A DNA stretch of 51,118 bases. It comes from a virus. Both the position numbers and the translations under genes were made by a program. Shown here piece by piece: positions 14,591 to 22,414 of the stretch. How positions within the stretch are numbered: the first letter of the stretch is position 1; every line of letters begins with the position of its first letter. The notes beneath the pieces are model-generated. The model searched no databases and was not told where the DNA came from. It worked only from the letters and a program-made list of their open reading frames with translations. The stretch is taken from positions 1 through 51,118 of IMG/VR virus record IMGVR_UViG_3300009706_000001; one strand, 5' to 3'.

Positions 14591-15532
14591 ATGCGGACCT
14601 TCAAGCAACTCCAAGACGCGGTCCTGCAATGGATGGCGGATGGCTCGGATACAGGATTACTCAGAGACCTCGTCTCAAATTCTATTAACGAGCAACACCA
14701 GCAGCTGCTCCATGAAGATCGCTATGACTTCATGTTGTGGCCCCGCACCGAGTCCCTCTCGGTGGTCTCTGGCCAATCGGCGTATGCGTTGCATCCCGAG
14801 TTTGACCAGCCCCTCTACTTTTTCAACCCCAATACAGAAGATTATCTCGAAGAGATCCCGGCCAAGTCATTACTTGAATCGGGAGCCGATTGGGATAATG
14901 CCACGCCGACGGAACCCATCAGATTTATGTTGGCAGGTATTTCCAAGCTCAAAAAGCAGCCAACAGCAACTGGAGTGGTGGCGATTGCCACAACTGGGGG
15001 CACGGAATCCGCGAGTAATCAAATCATCGTATCCGGTATTGATGGGAGCGGAGATTACGTCAACGAAACGGTGAGTTCTGGTGCGCCGTGGACGACGCTG
15101 ACATCTTCAACATCGTTTGAGGTGGTATTAGATATTACAAAGATTGGCGCAAGCTGGGCTCGTCTTGTCACGGTGACCTCCGGGTCTGATACATTGCTGG
15201 CTTTGAATGCCGACGAATTTGGTCGGCAATATAGGATGATGGAAATTATTGGTACGCCAGCGGGGAGTAGCACCATCAAGTATCGCTTTTACCGGAAACC
15301 CCGTTACTTGGTGAAAGACAATGATATTCCCGATTTGCCTGAATCGCATGATGACATCCTGGTGCTCAAAGCGTTAACGGCGATGCAGGGGTATAGTCGA
15401 GCGACGGACGATGAACAAGCCTATTGGCGTGCACGGTTATCAAAGTTAGACCAATCCCTCAAGATGACCTATCAGCAAGCACGATCTTTGGGAGGGCGCC
15501 CGACCTTTACGAGATTTATCCCGCGTGGCTGA
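14591..15532 (+). CDS. Head-tail adaptor (putative)
   Basis: A 313-aa protein starting MRTFKQLQDAVLQWM. The helical N-terminal and C-terminal parts frame a beta-rich insert of about 75 residues (110-185, Thr/Ser-rich, Ig-like in character). The helical parts (LRDLVSNSINEQHQQLLHE; DDILVLKALTAMQGYSRA) resemble podovirus adaptor proteins that join portal to tail hub. It overlaps the next gene by 8 bases. The adaptor call is by pattern and order. Confidence 0.65.
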   Translation: MRTFKQLQDAVLQWMADGSDTGLLRDLVSNSINEQHQQLLHEDRYDFMLWPRTESLSVVSGQSAYALHPEFDQPLYFFNPNTEDYLEEIPAKSLLESGADWDNATPTEPIRFMLAGISKLKKQPTATGVVAIATTGGTESASNQIIVSGIDGSGDYVNETVSSGAPWTTLTSSTSFEVVLDITKIGASWARLVTVTSGSDTLLALNADEFGRQYRMMEIIGTPAGSSTIKYRFYRKPRYLVKDNDIPDLPESHDDILVLKALTAMQGYSRATDDEQAYWRARLSKLDQSLKMTYQQARSLGGRPTFTRFIPRG

Positions 15533-17711
15533 CAGCTATAAAGAATTTGTTGACTGGGCGTCAGGCGTTATTACGTCAACAGATGGGGATCAGATTCCTG
15601 AGAACGCGTTTTCAAAGGGCATCAATACCTCGTTTGTCAAATCAGGGTTAGGGCGCACGTCGATCGGCACGCGTCCTGGGCTCAATACCGTTAATACCAC
15701 GGCCCTGACCTCGTCTCCCGCCATTCATTGGCAAGCCCCCTATTCCTACAATACCGGATCGGCCTACACCAATTACGTGGCGCTGTGTACCGCAGATGGC
15801 AAGCTGTATTACCGGCAGTCAAACGATACCCTCACCGCGGCGTTTGCTCCCCCCACCAATTTTCCCGCTCCAGCGAGTCTCTGTTTTAGCGCAGGCACAT
15901 CGCCTGTGGATGGGACCGTCTTAGATAATCGCCTCTTCCTGGTGAACGACGCGAGTGAACGACGATCGCTGGTCAACCAAACGTATGTCCCGTGGGGGTT
16001 GAGCCCCATTGCCAGTTGGGTCACCGCAGAGAATACCGCCATTACTGGCGGAAACTCGATGCCTGCCGAAACCTATGATGTGACGGTGACCTCCTACAAC
16101 AGTACATCTGGAGGAGAATCCTCATCCTCCACGCTGAAAACCGTCACCCTGGGCGGGGCCAATCGTCGTATTAGTGTCACCATTTCGCCCAGTACAGCAG
16201 AGACGGCGCAATATACACATTGGCGTATCTTCATTCGTCGACAGACCACACAGTCGAAACTCTATAAAGTCTTGACCTTTGAAAATGTTGCAGGCGCGGA
16301 TATTGTAACCGATGGGAACATTCCGATTGCCACGACAGCGGCATATCTTGATTTAAGTGCCGCCACGATTGCCGCACAAACAACGGTGGCACCGTCCACC
16401 TCAGAAAACGATCCTCCGGCAAGCACGATTACCCATGTGACGGCATTTGGGCGACGCTTAATCTGTGCAGATGGACGAAATATCTATTGGTCAAAACAAG
16501 ACCAAGCAGATAACTTTGGCACGAATAATTTTGAGCCCATTGAAACCGGGGAAGGGGATAAAATCATAGGGCTCCATCAGTATTCTGATGAGTTGCTAAT
16601 GATCTTCCTCACGACGGGCACGTGGGGGCTCTACGGAAACGACCCACAAACGTGGACACTCAAACCCATCGACCTCACGATTGGCTGTGCGAGTCGGAAT
16701 TCCATTGTCAGCATGCCGGGAAACATTGCGTGGTGGGACCGTGCGGTCGGACCGGTCGTCTATGACGGCACGGATATCAATCGCGTTGGGCAAATGCTTC
16801 TCGGCCTCTCAGCCGTGACCACCGAGTTGAATAGCACAAGAAGTGCCTTTATCTATGCGGGGCATGACCCCACGGCTGATCGTATTGTCTGGTCTGTATC
16901 GAGCCTGGGATCGTCCATCAACGATCGGATGATTGTCTTTAACTACGCGTTACGACGGTTTGAAGCGTCCTATTGGAGCACGATTGACGCGGCGTCGTTT
17001 GCCACAGCGGTCAATACAAGCTCGGAGACAAGTTTGTATCTGGGCGGCTATTACGGACAGTTATTCTACTTTAGTACCAGCTATAAAAATGACGGGGTGC
17101 CCTCAGGGACGCTGACGGGAGAATTCATTCCTGTGGCTACGTCTATTACCGAAATTGCTGGAACGGGATTTTATACCACAGGATCGGGATTAGCGAATCG
17201 CTATGTGGTTATTGTAGATGGAGATTATCTTCCTGTTGATCGCGTGCGCATTACCAGCAATACCGCGAGTGCCTTGACGCTCGCGACAGCCGTCACCCCG
17301 TTAGTCTTAAGCACAACGTATACCTATTACATTGGTAGCCCGGACTTTCGTTTCTATGGGCGATGGATGGACTTCGATCAACCCTTTCTTCGTAAACGCT
17401 TTGACCGCTTGTATTATCACTTCAGCGCGCCCTTCGGCATTGCCGATGCCTATGTGTCCACCCAATTAGAATTTGATGAAGATGTCTCCACACCAGTCAC
17501 AAATAGTGTCCTGGGAGAATCCTTGTGGGATACCGCAGACTGGGATGCGGCGACATGGACGGGATCAGCGAGTCTCAAACAACGGCTCTCTGTTGGTCGA
17601 AGTGGAACCGCATTGCGTCCAGTCATTTTCGTCTACACCCCTGGCCGTGAATTAATAGTACAAAAGTTGGCCATCATGGCACGCATGTTGGGCGATCGTT
17701 ATTATGCCTAA
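15525..17711 (+). CDS. Tail hub/nozzle-like protein
   Basis: This 728-aa protein starts with GTG at 15525. It is beta-rich with propeller-like blades (GRRLICADGRNIYWSKQ, GDKIIGLHQYSDELLMIF, GNIAWWDRAVGPVVYDG), the pattern of podovirus stabilisation or nozzle proteins such as P22 gp10 and T7 gp12-like proteins. It would close the portal-adaptor channel and carry fibres. It is coupled to the adaptor upstream (8-base overlap) and the small gene downstream (8-base overlap). Confidence 0.75.
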   Translation: MADSYKEFVDWASGVITSTDGDQIPENAFSKGINTSFVKSGLGRTSIGTRPGLNTVNTTALTSSPAIHWQAPYSYNTGSAYTNYVALCTADGKLYYRQSNDTLTAAFAPPTNFPAPASLCFSAGTSPVDGTVLDNRLFLVNDASERRSLVNQTYVPWGLSPIASWVTAENTAITGGNSMPAETYDVTVTSYNSTSGGESSSSTLKTVTLGGANRRISVTISPSTAETAQYTHWRIFIRRQTTQSKLYKVLTFENVAGADIVTDGNIPIATTAAYLDLSAATIAAQTTVAPSTSENDPPASTITHVTAFGRRLICADGRNIYWSKQDQADNFGTNNFEPIETGEGDKIIGLHQYSDELLMIFLTTGTWGLYGNDPQTWTLKPIDLTIGCASRNSIVSMPGNIAWWDRAVGPVVYDGTDINRVGQMLLGLSAVTTELNSTRSAFIYAGHDPTADRIVWSVSSLGSSINDRMIVFNYALRRFEASYWSTIDAASFATAVNTSSETSLYLGGYYGQLFYFSTSYKNDGVPSGTLTGEFIPVATSITEIAGTGFYTTGSGLANRYVVIVDGDYLPVDRVRITSNTASALTLATAVTPLVLSTTYTYYIGSPDFRFYGRWMDFDQPFLRKRFDRLYYHFSAPFGIADAYVSTQLEFDEDVSTPVTNSVLGESLWDTADWDAATWTGSASLKQRLSVGRSGTALRPVIFVYTPGRELIVQKLAIMARMLGDRYYA

Positions 17712-18036
17712 ACACGACATCACGATTCTGCTTCGTGATGCCGCCCTGCGGCGATCCCTCCCCTATAAACGCTATGAATATGTCGATGTTACCTTTGCCG
17801 TGGCTGCCGGAGATCATGTTATTCCGTATACCATTTTGAATCCAAATGATTTGAATGCGGTTCGATGGCTTGACATTACCCCAGGAACTGTGTATAATGC
17901 TGGTACGGAGACTGTGGCACATCTGTACCAGTCTAATGACCCCGCCACCCTGGCCTGGGGTACTGGCTATATCGTTCTTCGGTCTACGGTAGCCAATTAT
18001 TCCACCCGATTGCTTCTTTTCCTTGAGCGCACTTAA
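17704..18036 (+). CDS. Small structural protein
   Basis: A 110-aa protein of mixed beta character without Cys or membrane segments (motif GTGYIVLRSTVANYSTRLLLFLERT at the end, split). It overlaps the hub gene by 8 bases and ends directly before the fibre-like gene. No family recognised. Confidence 0.6.
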   Translation: MPKHDITILLRDAALRRSLPYKRYEYVDVTFAVAAGDHVIPYTILNPNDLNAVRWLDITPGTVYNAGTETVAHLYQSNDPATLAWGTGYIVLRSTVANYSTRLLLFLERT

Positions 18037-18657
18037 ATGGCCCTAACTGTCCCATTTACCTTTAGTGCAGGCACGGATATTCTGTCTGCGCAGGTCAATT
18101 CAAATTTCGCCCAAGTCCTAAATGGCGTGGACAAACGTGGTGACGCGCTGACAGGCAATCTGACTGCTTCAGCGGGCGTCACGGTTGATGGTGTTGATAT
18201 CAGCGCCGTCGTAGGAGCAGGGGGAACTCTGCTCGCCGTCAATGGGGCTGCGGTGACTGCGTTAAACGGCACGGCTGTAGCCTCTGGGACGGTCGCTGTC
18301 GCTCGACTGGGCAGCGGAAGCCCAGGCAGTGGAAACTATCTCCGTGGTGATGGAGCCTGGACCGCGATTCCAGATACCATCACTTTTGTTGCCAGCGGCA
18401 GTGGCACGATCGCAGTCACGGCCAGTAATGGCGTCACGCAATTCATTAATTGCACCGGCACCAGCACCGTAAACCTGTTTGCGGCAAGCGGAAAAACCGG
18501 CTATACCGTGCATGTCAAACTCACATCGGCGAGCGCCACGGTGACCATCGATGGGAATGCCTCCGAAACGATTGATGGTGCCACGACACAGGCTTTTTCG
18601 CAACGTTATCAAACACTCAGTATGGTCTGCGACGGCAGCAACTGGCACATCATTTAA
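18037..18657 (+). CDS. Tail-fibre-like protein
   Basis: This 206-aa protein has NYLRGDGAWTAIPDT near residue 105, a signature seen in many phage tail fibres, preceded by GDALTGNLTASAGVTVDGVDIS, another fibre hallmark. The C-terminal part is beta-rich and ends in MVCDGSNWHII, like fibre or spike tips. It probably contacts the host surface. The protein is short for a fibre, so it may be one of several small appendage proteins. Confidence 0.8.
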   Translation: MALTVPFTFSAGTDILSAQVNSNFAQVLNGVDKRGDALTGNLTASAGVTVDGVDISAVVGAGGTLLAVNGAAVTALNGTAVASGTVAVARLGSGSPGSGNYLRGDGAWTAIPDTITFVASGSGTIAVTASNGVTQFINCTGTSTVNLFAASGKTGYTVHVKLTSASATVTIDGNASETIDGATTQAFSQRYQTLSMVCDGSNWHII

Positions 18658-18666
18658 GAGCCTTAT

Positions 18667-18972
18667 ATGAGTTACGCCCCAAGTACGATTCGGTCAGTTC
18701 AATATTCATCCGGTTCAGTAGCGGTTGCTGATGGGTTTGAAGGCACCAAAACAGTGACGTTTGGGACTACCCTCACGGATGCTGGCAAAGCCATCATGAT
18801 CCAGACGCGATTTGGCGGCAACACAAATGGTATGGAAGAAACAAATGAATTTAGTTTGGATGCAGGCTGGACCATTACCAATACAACCACAGCCTCAATC
18901 GTAGTTTCAACAAATCAAGACAATGGCGCAGGAAGTATCAAATATAGCTTTTATGTCTTGGAGTATTACTAA
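18667..18972 (+). CDS. Small appendage-associated protein
   Basis: A 101-aa beta-rich protein ending in SIKYSFYVLEYY. It follows the fibre-like gene by 9 bases and overlaps the next start by one base. Probably a fibre-tip or receptor-contact component; unnamed. Confidence 0.6.
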   Translation: MSYAPSTIRSVQYSSGSVAVADGFEGTKTVTFGTTLTDAGKAIMIQTRFGGNTNGMEETNEFSLDAGWTITNTTTASIVVSTNQDNGAGSIKYSFYVLEYY

Positions 18973-19163
18973 TGCACACCCTCTACTCCATAGAACTCGA
19001 TGACGCCGACGACGTGAACAAGGCATGCCGGTATCGATCAAATACGCCCCCGCAACTCCCAAGCGGCTATGTCGAAGTGGATGAAGACACATGGTATACC
19101 GCGCAAGCAGGAGCACATAAAAATGCAGATGGTTCGTTTACTTATCCACCAGATTCTGAATAG
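18972..19163 (+). CDS. Small acidic protein
   Basis: A 63-aa acidic protein with a YVEVDEDTWYTAQAGA motif. It lies between fibre-like and lysis-like genes with a one-base overlap upstream. Function unknown. Confidence 0.55.
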   Translation: MHTLYSIELDDADDVNKACRYRSNTPPQLPSGYVEVDEDTWYTAQAGAHKNADGSFTYPPDSE

Positions 19164-19165
19164 TT

Positions 19166-19363
19166 ATGGAAATGTTATTGCTTGTGGCTATTGGGGTGCC
19201 AGCCGTGTCCGTCGTGATCTGGCTCGTGCGCTTAGAAGGTCGCGTGAACGTACACGAAGCGGTCTGTTCCGAACGCTACCGTAGATTAGATGAACGGCTG
19301 GAGCAAAATGCGGACAAGTTACATTCTATAGACGAAAAACTCGATCGTTTGATTGCTGGATAA
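19166..19363 (+). CDS. Small membrane-anchored coiled-coil protein
   Basis: This 65-aa protein has one N-terminal membrane segment (LLLVAIGVPAVSVVIWLV, residues 4-21) followed by a charged coiled coil (RLDERLEQNADKLHSIDEKLDRL). The pattern is common in phage lysis cassettes, as a holin partner or spanin-like protein. It lies directly before the holin-like gene and a DUF5675-type gene, supporting a lysis role. The exact type is not decided. Confidence 0.65.
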   Translation: MEMLLLVAIGVPAVSVVIWLVRLEGRVNVHEAVCSERYRRLDERLEQNADKLHSIDEKLDRLIAG

Positions 19364-19364
19364 C

Positions 19365-19637
19365 GTGAATATCTTTCGGATCTATAAAATCTATAAAAAA
19401 GCAAGTAAATTGCTGTCGCTCTTTACAGCGGCATCTGCATCATACGAAAGGGCTGATAACGTGATCACAAAAAGTTTATTTCTCAGTAAGACCTTCTGGT
19501 TTAACGTCGTGACGGTATGTATTGAATTGAGTGGCGTACTTCCGATCCCAGCTGGGATTACGAGCATGATTGTGGGCATCGGGAATATTGCCTTGCGCAC
19601 AATTACCAATCAAGCGATCCACGTTGTGTCTGAGTAA
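19365..19637 (+). CDS. Holin-like membrane protein
   Basis: About 90 aa. The C-terminal half has the pattern SKTFWFNVVTVCIELSG...IPAGITSMIVGIGNIALRTIT, two hydrophobic segments flanking a Pro, which I recognise from small phage membrane proteins near endolysin genes. The start is uncertain: GTG at 19365 just after the previous stop, or TTG at 19353 overlapping it. A holin role is inferred from the membrane pattern and neighbours. Confidence 0.6.
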   Translation: MNIFRIYKIYKKASKLLSLFTAASASYERADNVITKSLFLSKTFWFNVVTVCIELSGVLPIPAGITSMIVGIGNIALRTITNQAIHVVSE

Positions 19638-19640
19638 CGC

Positions 19641-20123
19641 GTGGACTTGCGACTGGAACGTGAACCAACGATTCAGAATCGCACGTTTGGTCGACTGTAC
19701 ATCAATGAACGGTTTCATTGTTTTACGCTAGAAGATGCGATGCGACCTGTCAAGATTAAGCACGAGACAGCCATTCCCTATGGGCGGTATCTGGTGGAAG
19801 TGACCCATTCACCACGATTCAAACGACGCTTACCCATCTTACGAAAAGTCCCGAATTTTACGGGCATTCGCATCCACTCCGGCAACACCATTGCCGATAC
19901 CAGTGGGTGCATTCTTCCAGGATTCGGACGCACAGCAACCGGGGTCTCGCAATCCCGTCTCGCGTTTATCCCCTTACTCGCCGCCCTTGAAGAGGCACGC
20001 GGCCCACATTGGATTACAATATGCCCCCAGGACTCCAAGCCAACAATCTCTCCCCAATGGGTTTTGGACAACCCAATATGTCTCGTGCCGCCGACGCAGC
20101 CGGTGGACCCGGATACGGAATGA
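19641..20123 (+). CDS. DUF5675-family protein (lysis region)
   Basis: This 160-aa protein starts with GTG and matches the DUF5675 pattern: RTFGRLYINERFHCFTLED, TAIPYGRYLVEV, PNFTGIRIHSGN and DTSGCILPG in order. The conserved H and C (residues about 79 and 91) suggest an enzyme resembling L,D-transpeptidase-like or peptidoglycan-acting proteins, but the activity is not established to my knowledge. It sits in the cassette with two small membrane proteins, so it may take part in lysis. Confidence 0.75.
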   Translation: MDLRLEREPTIQNRTFGRLYINERFHCFTLEDAMRPVKIKHETAIPYGRYLVEVTHSPRFKRRLPILRKVPNFTGIRIHSGNTIADTSGCILPGFGRTATGVSQSRLAFIPLLAALEEARGPHWITICPQDSKPTISPQWVLDNPICLVPPTQPVDPDTE

Positions 20124-20638
20124 TTGCACGTCCGGTGGCCCCTGGGCAGGAACCGGTGCCACAAGCGCCTCCAGGCGGCGCCGGGAAACCCAAAAAGAAA
20201 GCGCCAAAGGGTCCGTCGGCAATGGGCGTTCCCCCACTCTACATCTCTCCGATGGGGCAGGCGGCGAAAAATGCCCCGCCACCACCCCCTCCAAAAAATT
20301 TCCCCTCGCAGGTGCAGTATAACCATATTCAGAATGCCATTCTCGATCCTGGACCGCCACGTCCACCGATGATGGCCCCCCCACCGCCAGGGCCCCCGCC
20401 CATGATGGCTGGACCGCCGATGGGGCCCCCACCGATGGGGCCCCCTCCAGGGCCTCCTCCCATGGGATTACCGCCTGATCCGATGATGGCCGGAATGGCA
20501 CCACCACCACCACCCCTGCCCCCCATGGGCCCCATGCCATCGACGGAGATGATGCCCGGACCTATGGGCGCTCCGGGTGGTAATGACCCTGCCTCCGCCA
20601 TTGCGTGGATGCAACAGCAACTAGGAGGAAACGTCTAA
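20021..20638 (+). CDS. Pro/Met/Gly-rich protein
   Basis: About 205 aa, with residues 85-185 dominated by Pro, Met and Gly (repeats such as PPMGPPP and PPPPPP) and a basic KPKKKAPKG patch. The ATG at 20021 overlaps the DUF5675 gene by 103 bases but keeps the same composition; an ATG at 20120 with an ATGA overlap is the alternative. The C-terminus (DPASAIAWMQQQLGG) is helical. Disordered proteins like this occur among internal virion proteins, but the function is unknown. Confidence 0.65.
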   Translation: MPPGLQANNLSPMGFGQPNMSRAADAAGGPGYGMIARPVAPGQEPVPQAPPGGAGKPKKKAPKGPSAMGVPPLYISPMGQAAKNAPPPPPPKNFPSQVQYNHIQNAILDPGPPRPPMMAPPPPGPPPMMAGPPMGPPPMGPPPGPPPMGLPPDPMMAGMAPPPPPLPPMGPMPSTEMMPGPMGAPGGNDPASAIAWMQQQLGGNV

Positions 20639-21399
20639 TGTCACAAAGATACGACCCACGTACTGACGGATTAGGTCCGTATGGCCGACCGCAGGGCGAC
20701 CCGAACTACGGACAGTATTTGTCGAGAACCGACCAAGCACGGGAAATGTACGAACGCGCCATACGAGCGGAGAATCGCGCCAAGGGCCAGGGTGACCCCA
20801 ACTTTGCCTACGAATCCGCACCACCGCTTCAACCAATCACCGGTCCTATCTACGATGGCGGGCCATTCGATCCCAACACTGGACCCAGGCAAGACTTGCC
20901 ATCGCCCGGATCACCTCCTCTCAACGAAGACGGGATCTATGGTGGTCCGAATCCGTATATTTTTTATTCCGGTTTGGGAGCTGGGGGCGGCACAAACCGT
21001 GGGCTCGTTGACGAGACTCCCGTAGGCGGCGGGCAAATCACTCCTGAGCAGAAGAAGGCGATAAAAGCTCAATATTCGCAGTATGAAGCGCTCCGTGGGC
21101 AGGCCGAGCAGCAGAGACAAGCCTCTTTTGCAAATCTTCAGGGAGCAGCCCTTGGGAATGCTGGGACGATTGCTCCGTTCTCTCAGGGAGCAGCCCTTGG
21201 GAATGCTGCGTATCAGACGCCCATCCCGCAACAGCAGCCCCAGTATGATTGGGTTGGCCCCGCAATGGGCGCTGCTGCATCCACCGCACAAGGCACGAGA
21301 AAAAAGAAAGCGCCGAAGCGCGGGAAAAAGAATATTCAGCCACGGAATCAGGTCCAATCGGCCATCTTAGGCGGGGCCAGTCGGCTCTTTGGGAGATAA
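20638..21399 (+). CDS. Low-complexity internal virion protein (putative)
   Basis: This 253-aa protein starts at 20638 after AGGAGG, with a one-base overlap to the previous stop. It is Gly/Pro/Gln/Tyr-rich, with a duplicated block QGAALGNA (residues about 169 and 184) and a basic C-terminus (TRKKKAPKRGKK) that echoes the KKKAPK patch of the previous protein. The shared motif and position suggest that the two act together, perhaps as ejected internal proteins. Confidence 0.6.
   Translation: MSQRYDPRTDGLGPYGRPQGDPNYGQYLSRTDQAREMYERAIRAENRAKGQGDPNFAYESAPPLQPITGPIYDGGPFDPNTGPRQDLPSPGSPPLNEDGIYGGPNPYIFYSGLGAGGGTNRGLVDETPVGGGQITPEQKKAIKAQYSQYEALRGQAEQQRQASFANLQGAALGNAGTIAPFSQGAALGNAAYQTPIPQQQPQYDWVGPAMGAAASTAQGTRKKKAPKRGKKNIQPRNQVQSAILGGASRLFGR
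21138..21208 (+). repeat. 26-bp direct repeat, 45-bp period
   Basis: Two identical 26-base copies at 21138-21163 and 21183-21208 keep the reading frame and encode QGAALGNA twice. Perfect identity suggests a recent duplication. Confidence 0.85.
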
Positions 21400-21403
21400 T
21401 TTC

Positions 21404-22411
21404 ATGCCCACTGATGGATTTCAAGACGCGGAAAATGATGAGGGGTATTGGGCGTCTCTTGGCAAATCTGGCGACCGCGCACTCTTTGATAACACGGTAC
21501 AGAATCAGTATCAAACACAGCTGAATCGTGGTGCCGACCAAGCAGAACTTGACGACTGGTATAACCAGGGCGGCGAGCTGGGACACTGGGGAAATCTCCG
21601 AACAAACTTACAAGGACGTGCCACGAATACGCCCGGTGGCGCTCCTGAAGTTGGGGGTGGGGATGGTGGCGACGGTGGTGGCAACGGAGAGGCTGGCGGA
21701 GAGGGTGGCGGAGAGACTGCTAACGGTGCCTATCCAGGCTACCCCACACCCGAACGCTCGCAATTCTCGACGCCAGAACGGCCTTCGGCATATTACTCCA
21801 GCTATCAACCCCAGTATGCCGAACAGTTTACCGGTGTAGGCGAAGATCAGCGCAATCGGTTGATGAACGCCATTTTGGCGAAGCCTGAAACGATGGGCCA
21901 AGTTCAGCAGGACCAGCTCTTTGAGCAGCAGAAGGAACTCTTAAACGCCCAACGTGCACAGCAGGGTGCACAACTTGATCAAAATTTGTTGCGTGGCGGG
22001 ATGAGTGGCCTCGGGGGACGTGCGCGACAAGGGCTACAAAATAATAATAACGACTTCAATAGTCAACTTCTTGCGGGGCGACGTGATATTGCGGTTCAGG
22101 CGGCGCAGCAAAATCGTGCTGACACCACTGCCGCGTTGCAAATGCAAGAAGCTATTGCCCAAGGCGACTCAGGTCGGATGATGGCAATCTTTAGTGCCAA
22201 TAATCAAGTACGCGCACAGAACGAAAATTTCTTGCGGCAAGCCGCCTCCTTAACGCAGTCCGGGACGTTAGGTTGGAACGCGCAAAATCTAGCCGCCGAA
22301 CAAGCACGTCATAACGAAAACTTATCATATTATCAATTCCTGGAGAAGCAACGAGCAACGATCAATCAGGAATTCTTAAATCGAACTCGTCAACAAGCAG
22401 GGACGTATTAA
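21404..22411 (+). CDS. Internal virion protein (putative), Gln-rich
   Basis: This 335-aa protein has an acidic N-terminus, a Gly/Asp/Glu-rich linker (residues 80-110) and a long Gln/Asn/Ala-rich helical C-terminal part (QRAQQGAQLDQNLLRGGMSGLGGRA split). The start at 21404 has GGGAG 8 bases upstream. It lies in the block of internal proteins upstream of the transglycosylase-bearing protein. A role in genome ejection is inferred. Confidence 0.6.
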   Translation: MPTDGFQDAENDEGYWASLGKSGDRALFDNTVQNQYQTQLNRGADQAELDDWYNQGGELGHWGNLRTNLQGRATNTPGGAPEVGGGDGGDGGGNGEAGGEGGGETANGAYPGYPTPERSQFSTPERPSAYYSSYQPQYAEQFTGVGEDQRNRLMNAILAKPETMGQVQQDQLFEQQKELLNAQRAQQGAQLDQNLLRGGMSGLGGRARQGLQNNNNDFNSQLLAGRRDIAVQAAQQNRADTTAALQMQEAIAQGDSGRMMAIFSANNQVRAQNENFLRQAASLTQSGTLGWNAQNLAAEQARHNENLSYYQFLEKQRATINQEFLNRTRQQAGTY

Positions 22412-22414
22412 ACC

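Noticed and set aside
17888-17900. TGTGTATAATG, resembling a promoter -10 and a DnaA box
   Set aside because: It lies inside a coding gene with no -35 and no partner sites; the same string near 30877 is also within a gene, so it is likely chance.
20329-20601. Minus-strand Gly-rich frame of 90 codons
   Set aside because: It is the mirror of the Pro-rich coding repeats on the plus strand.
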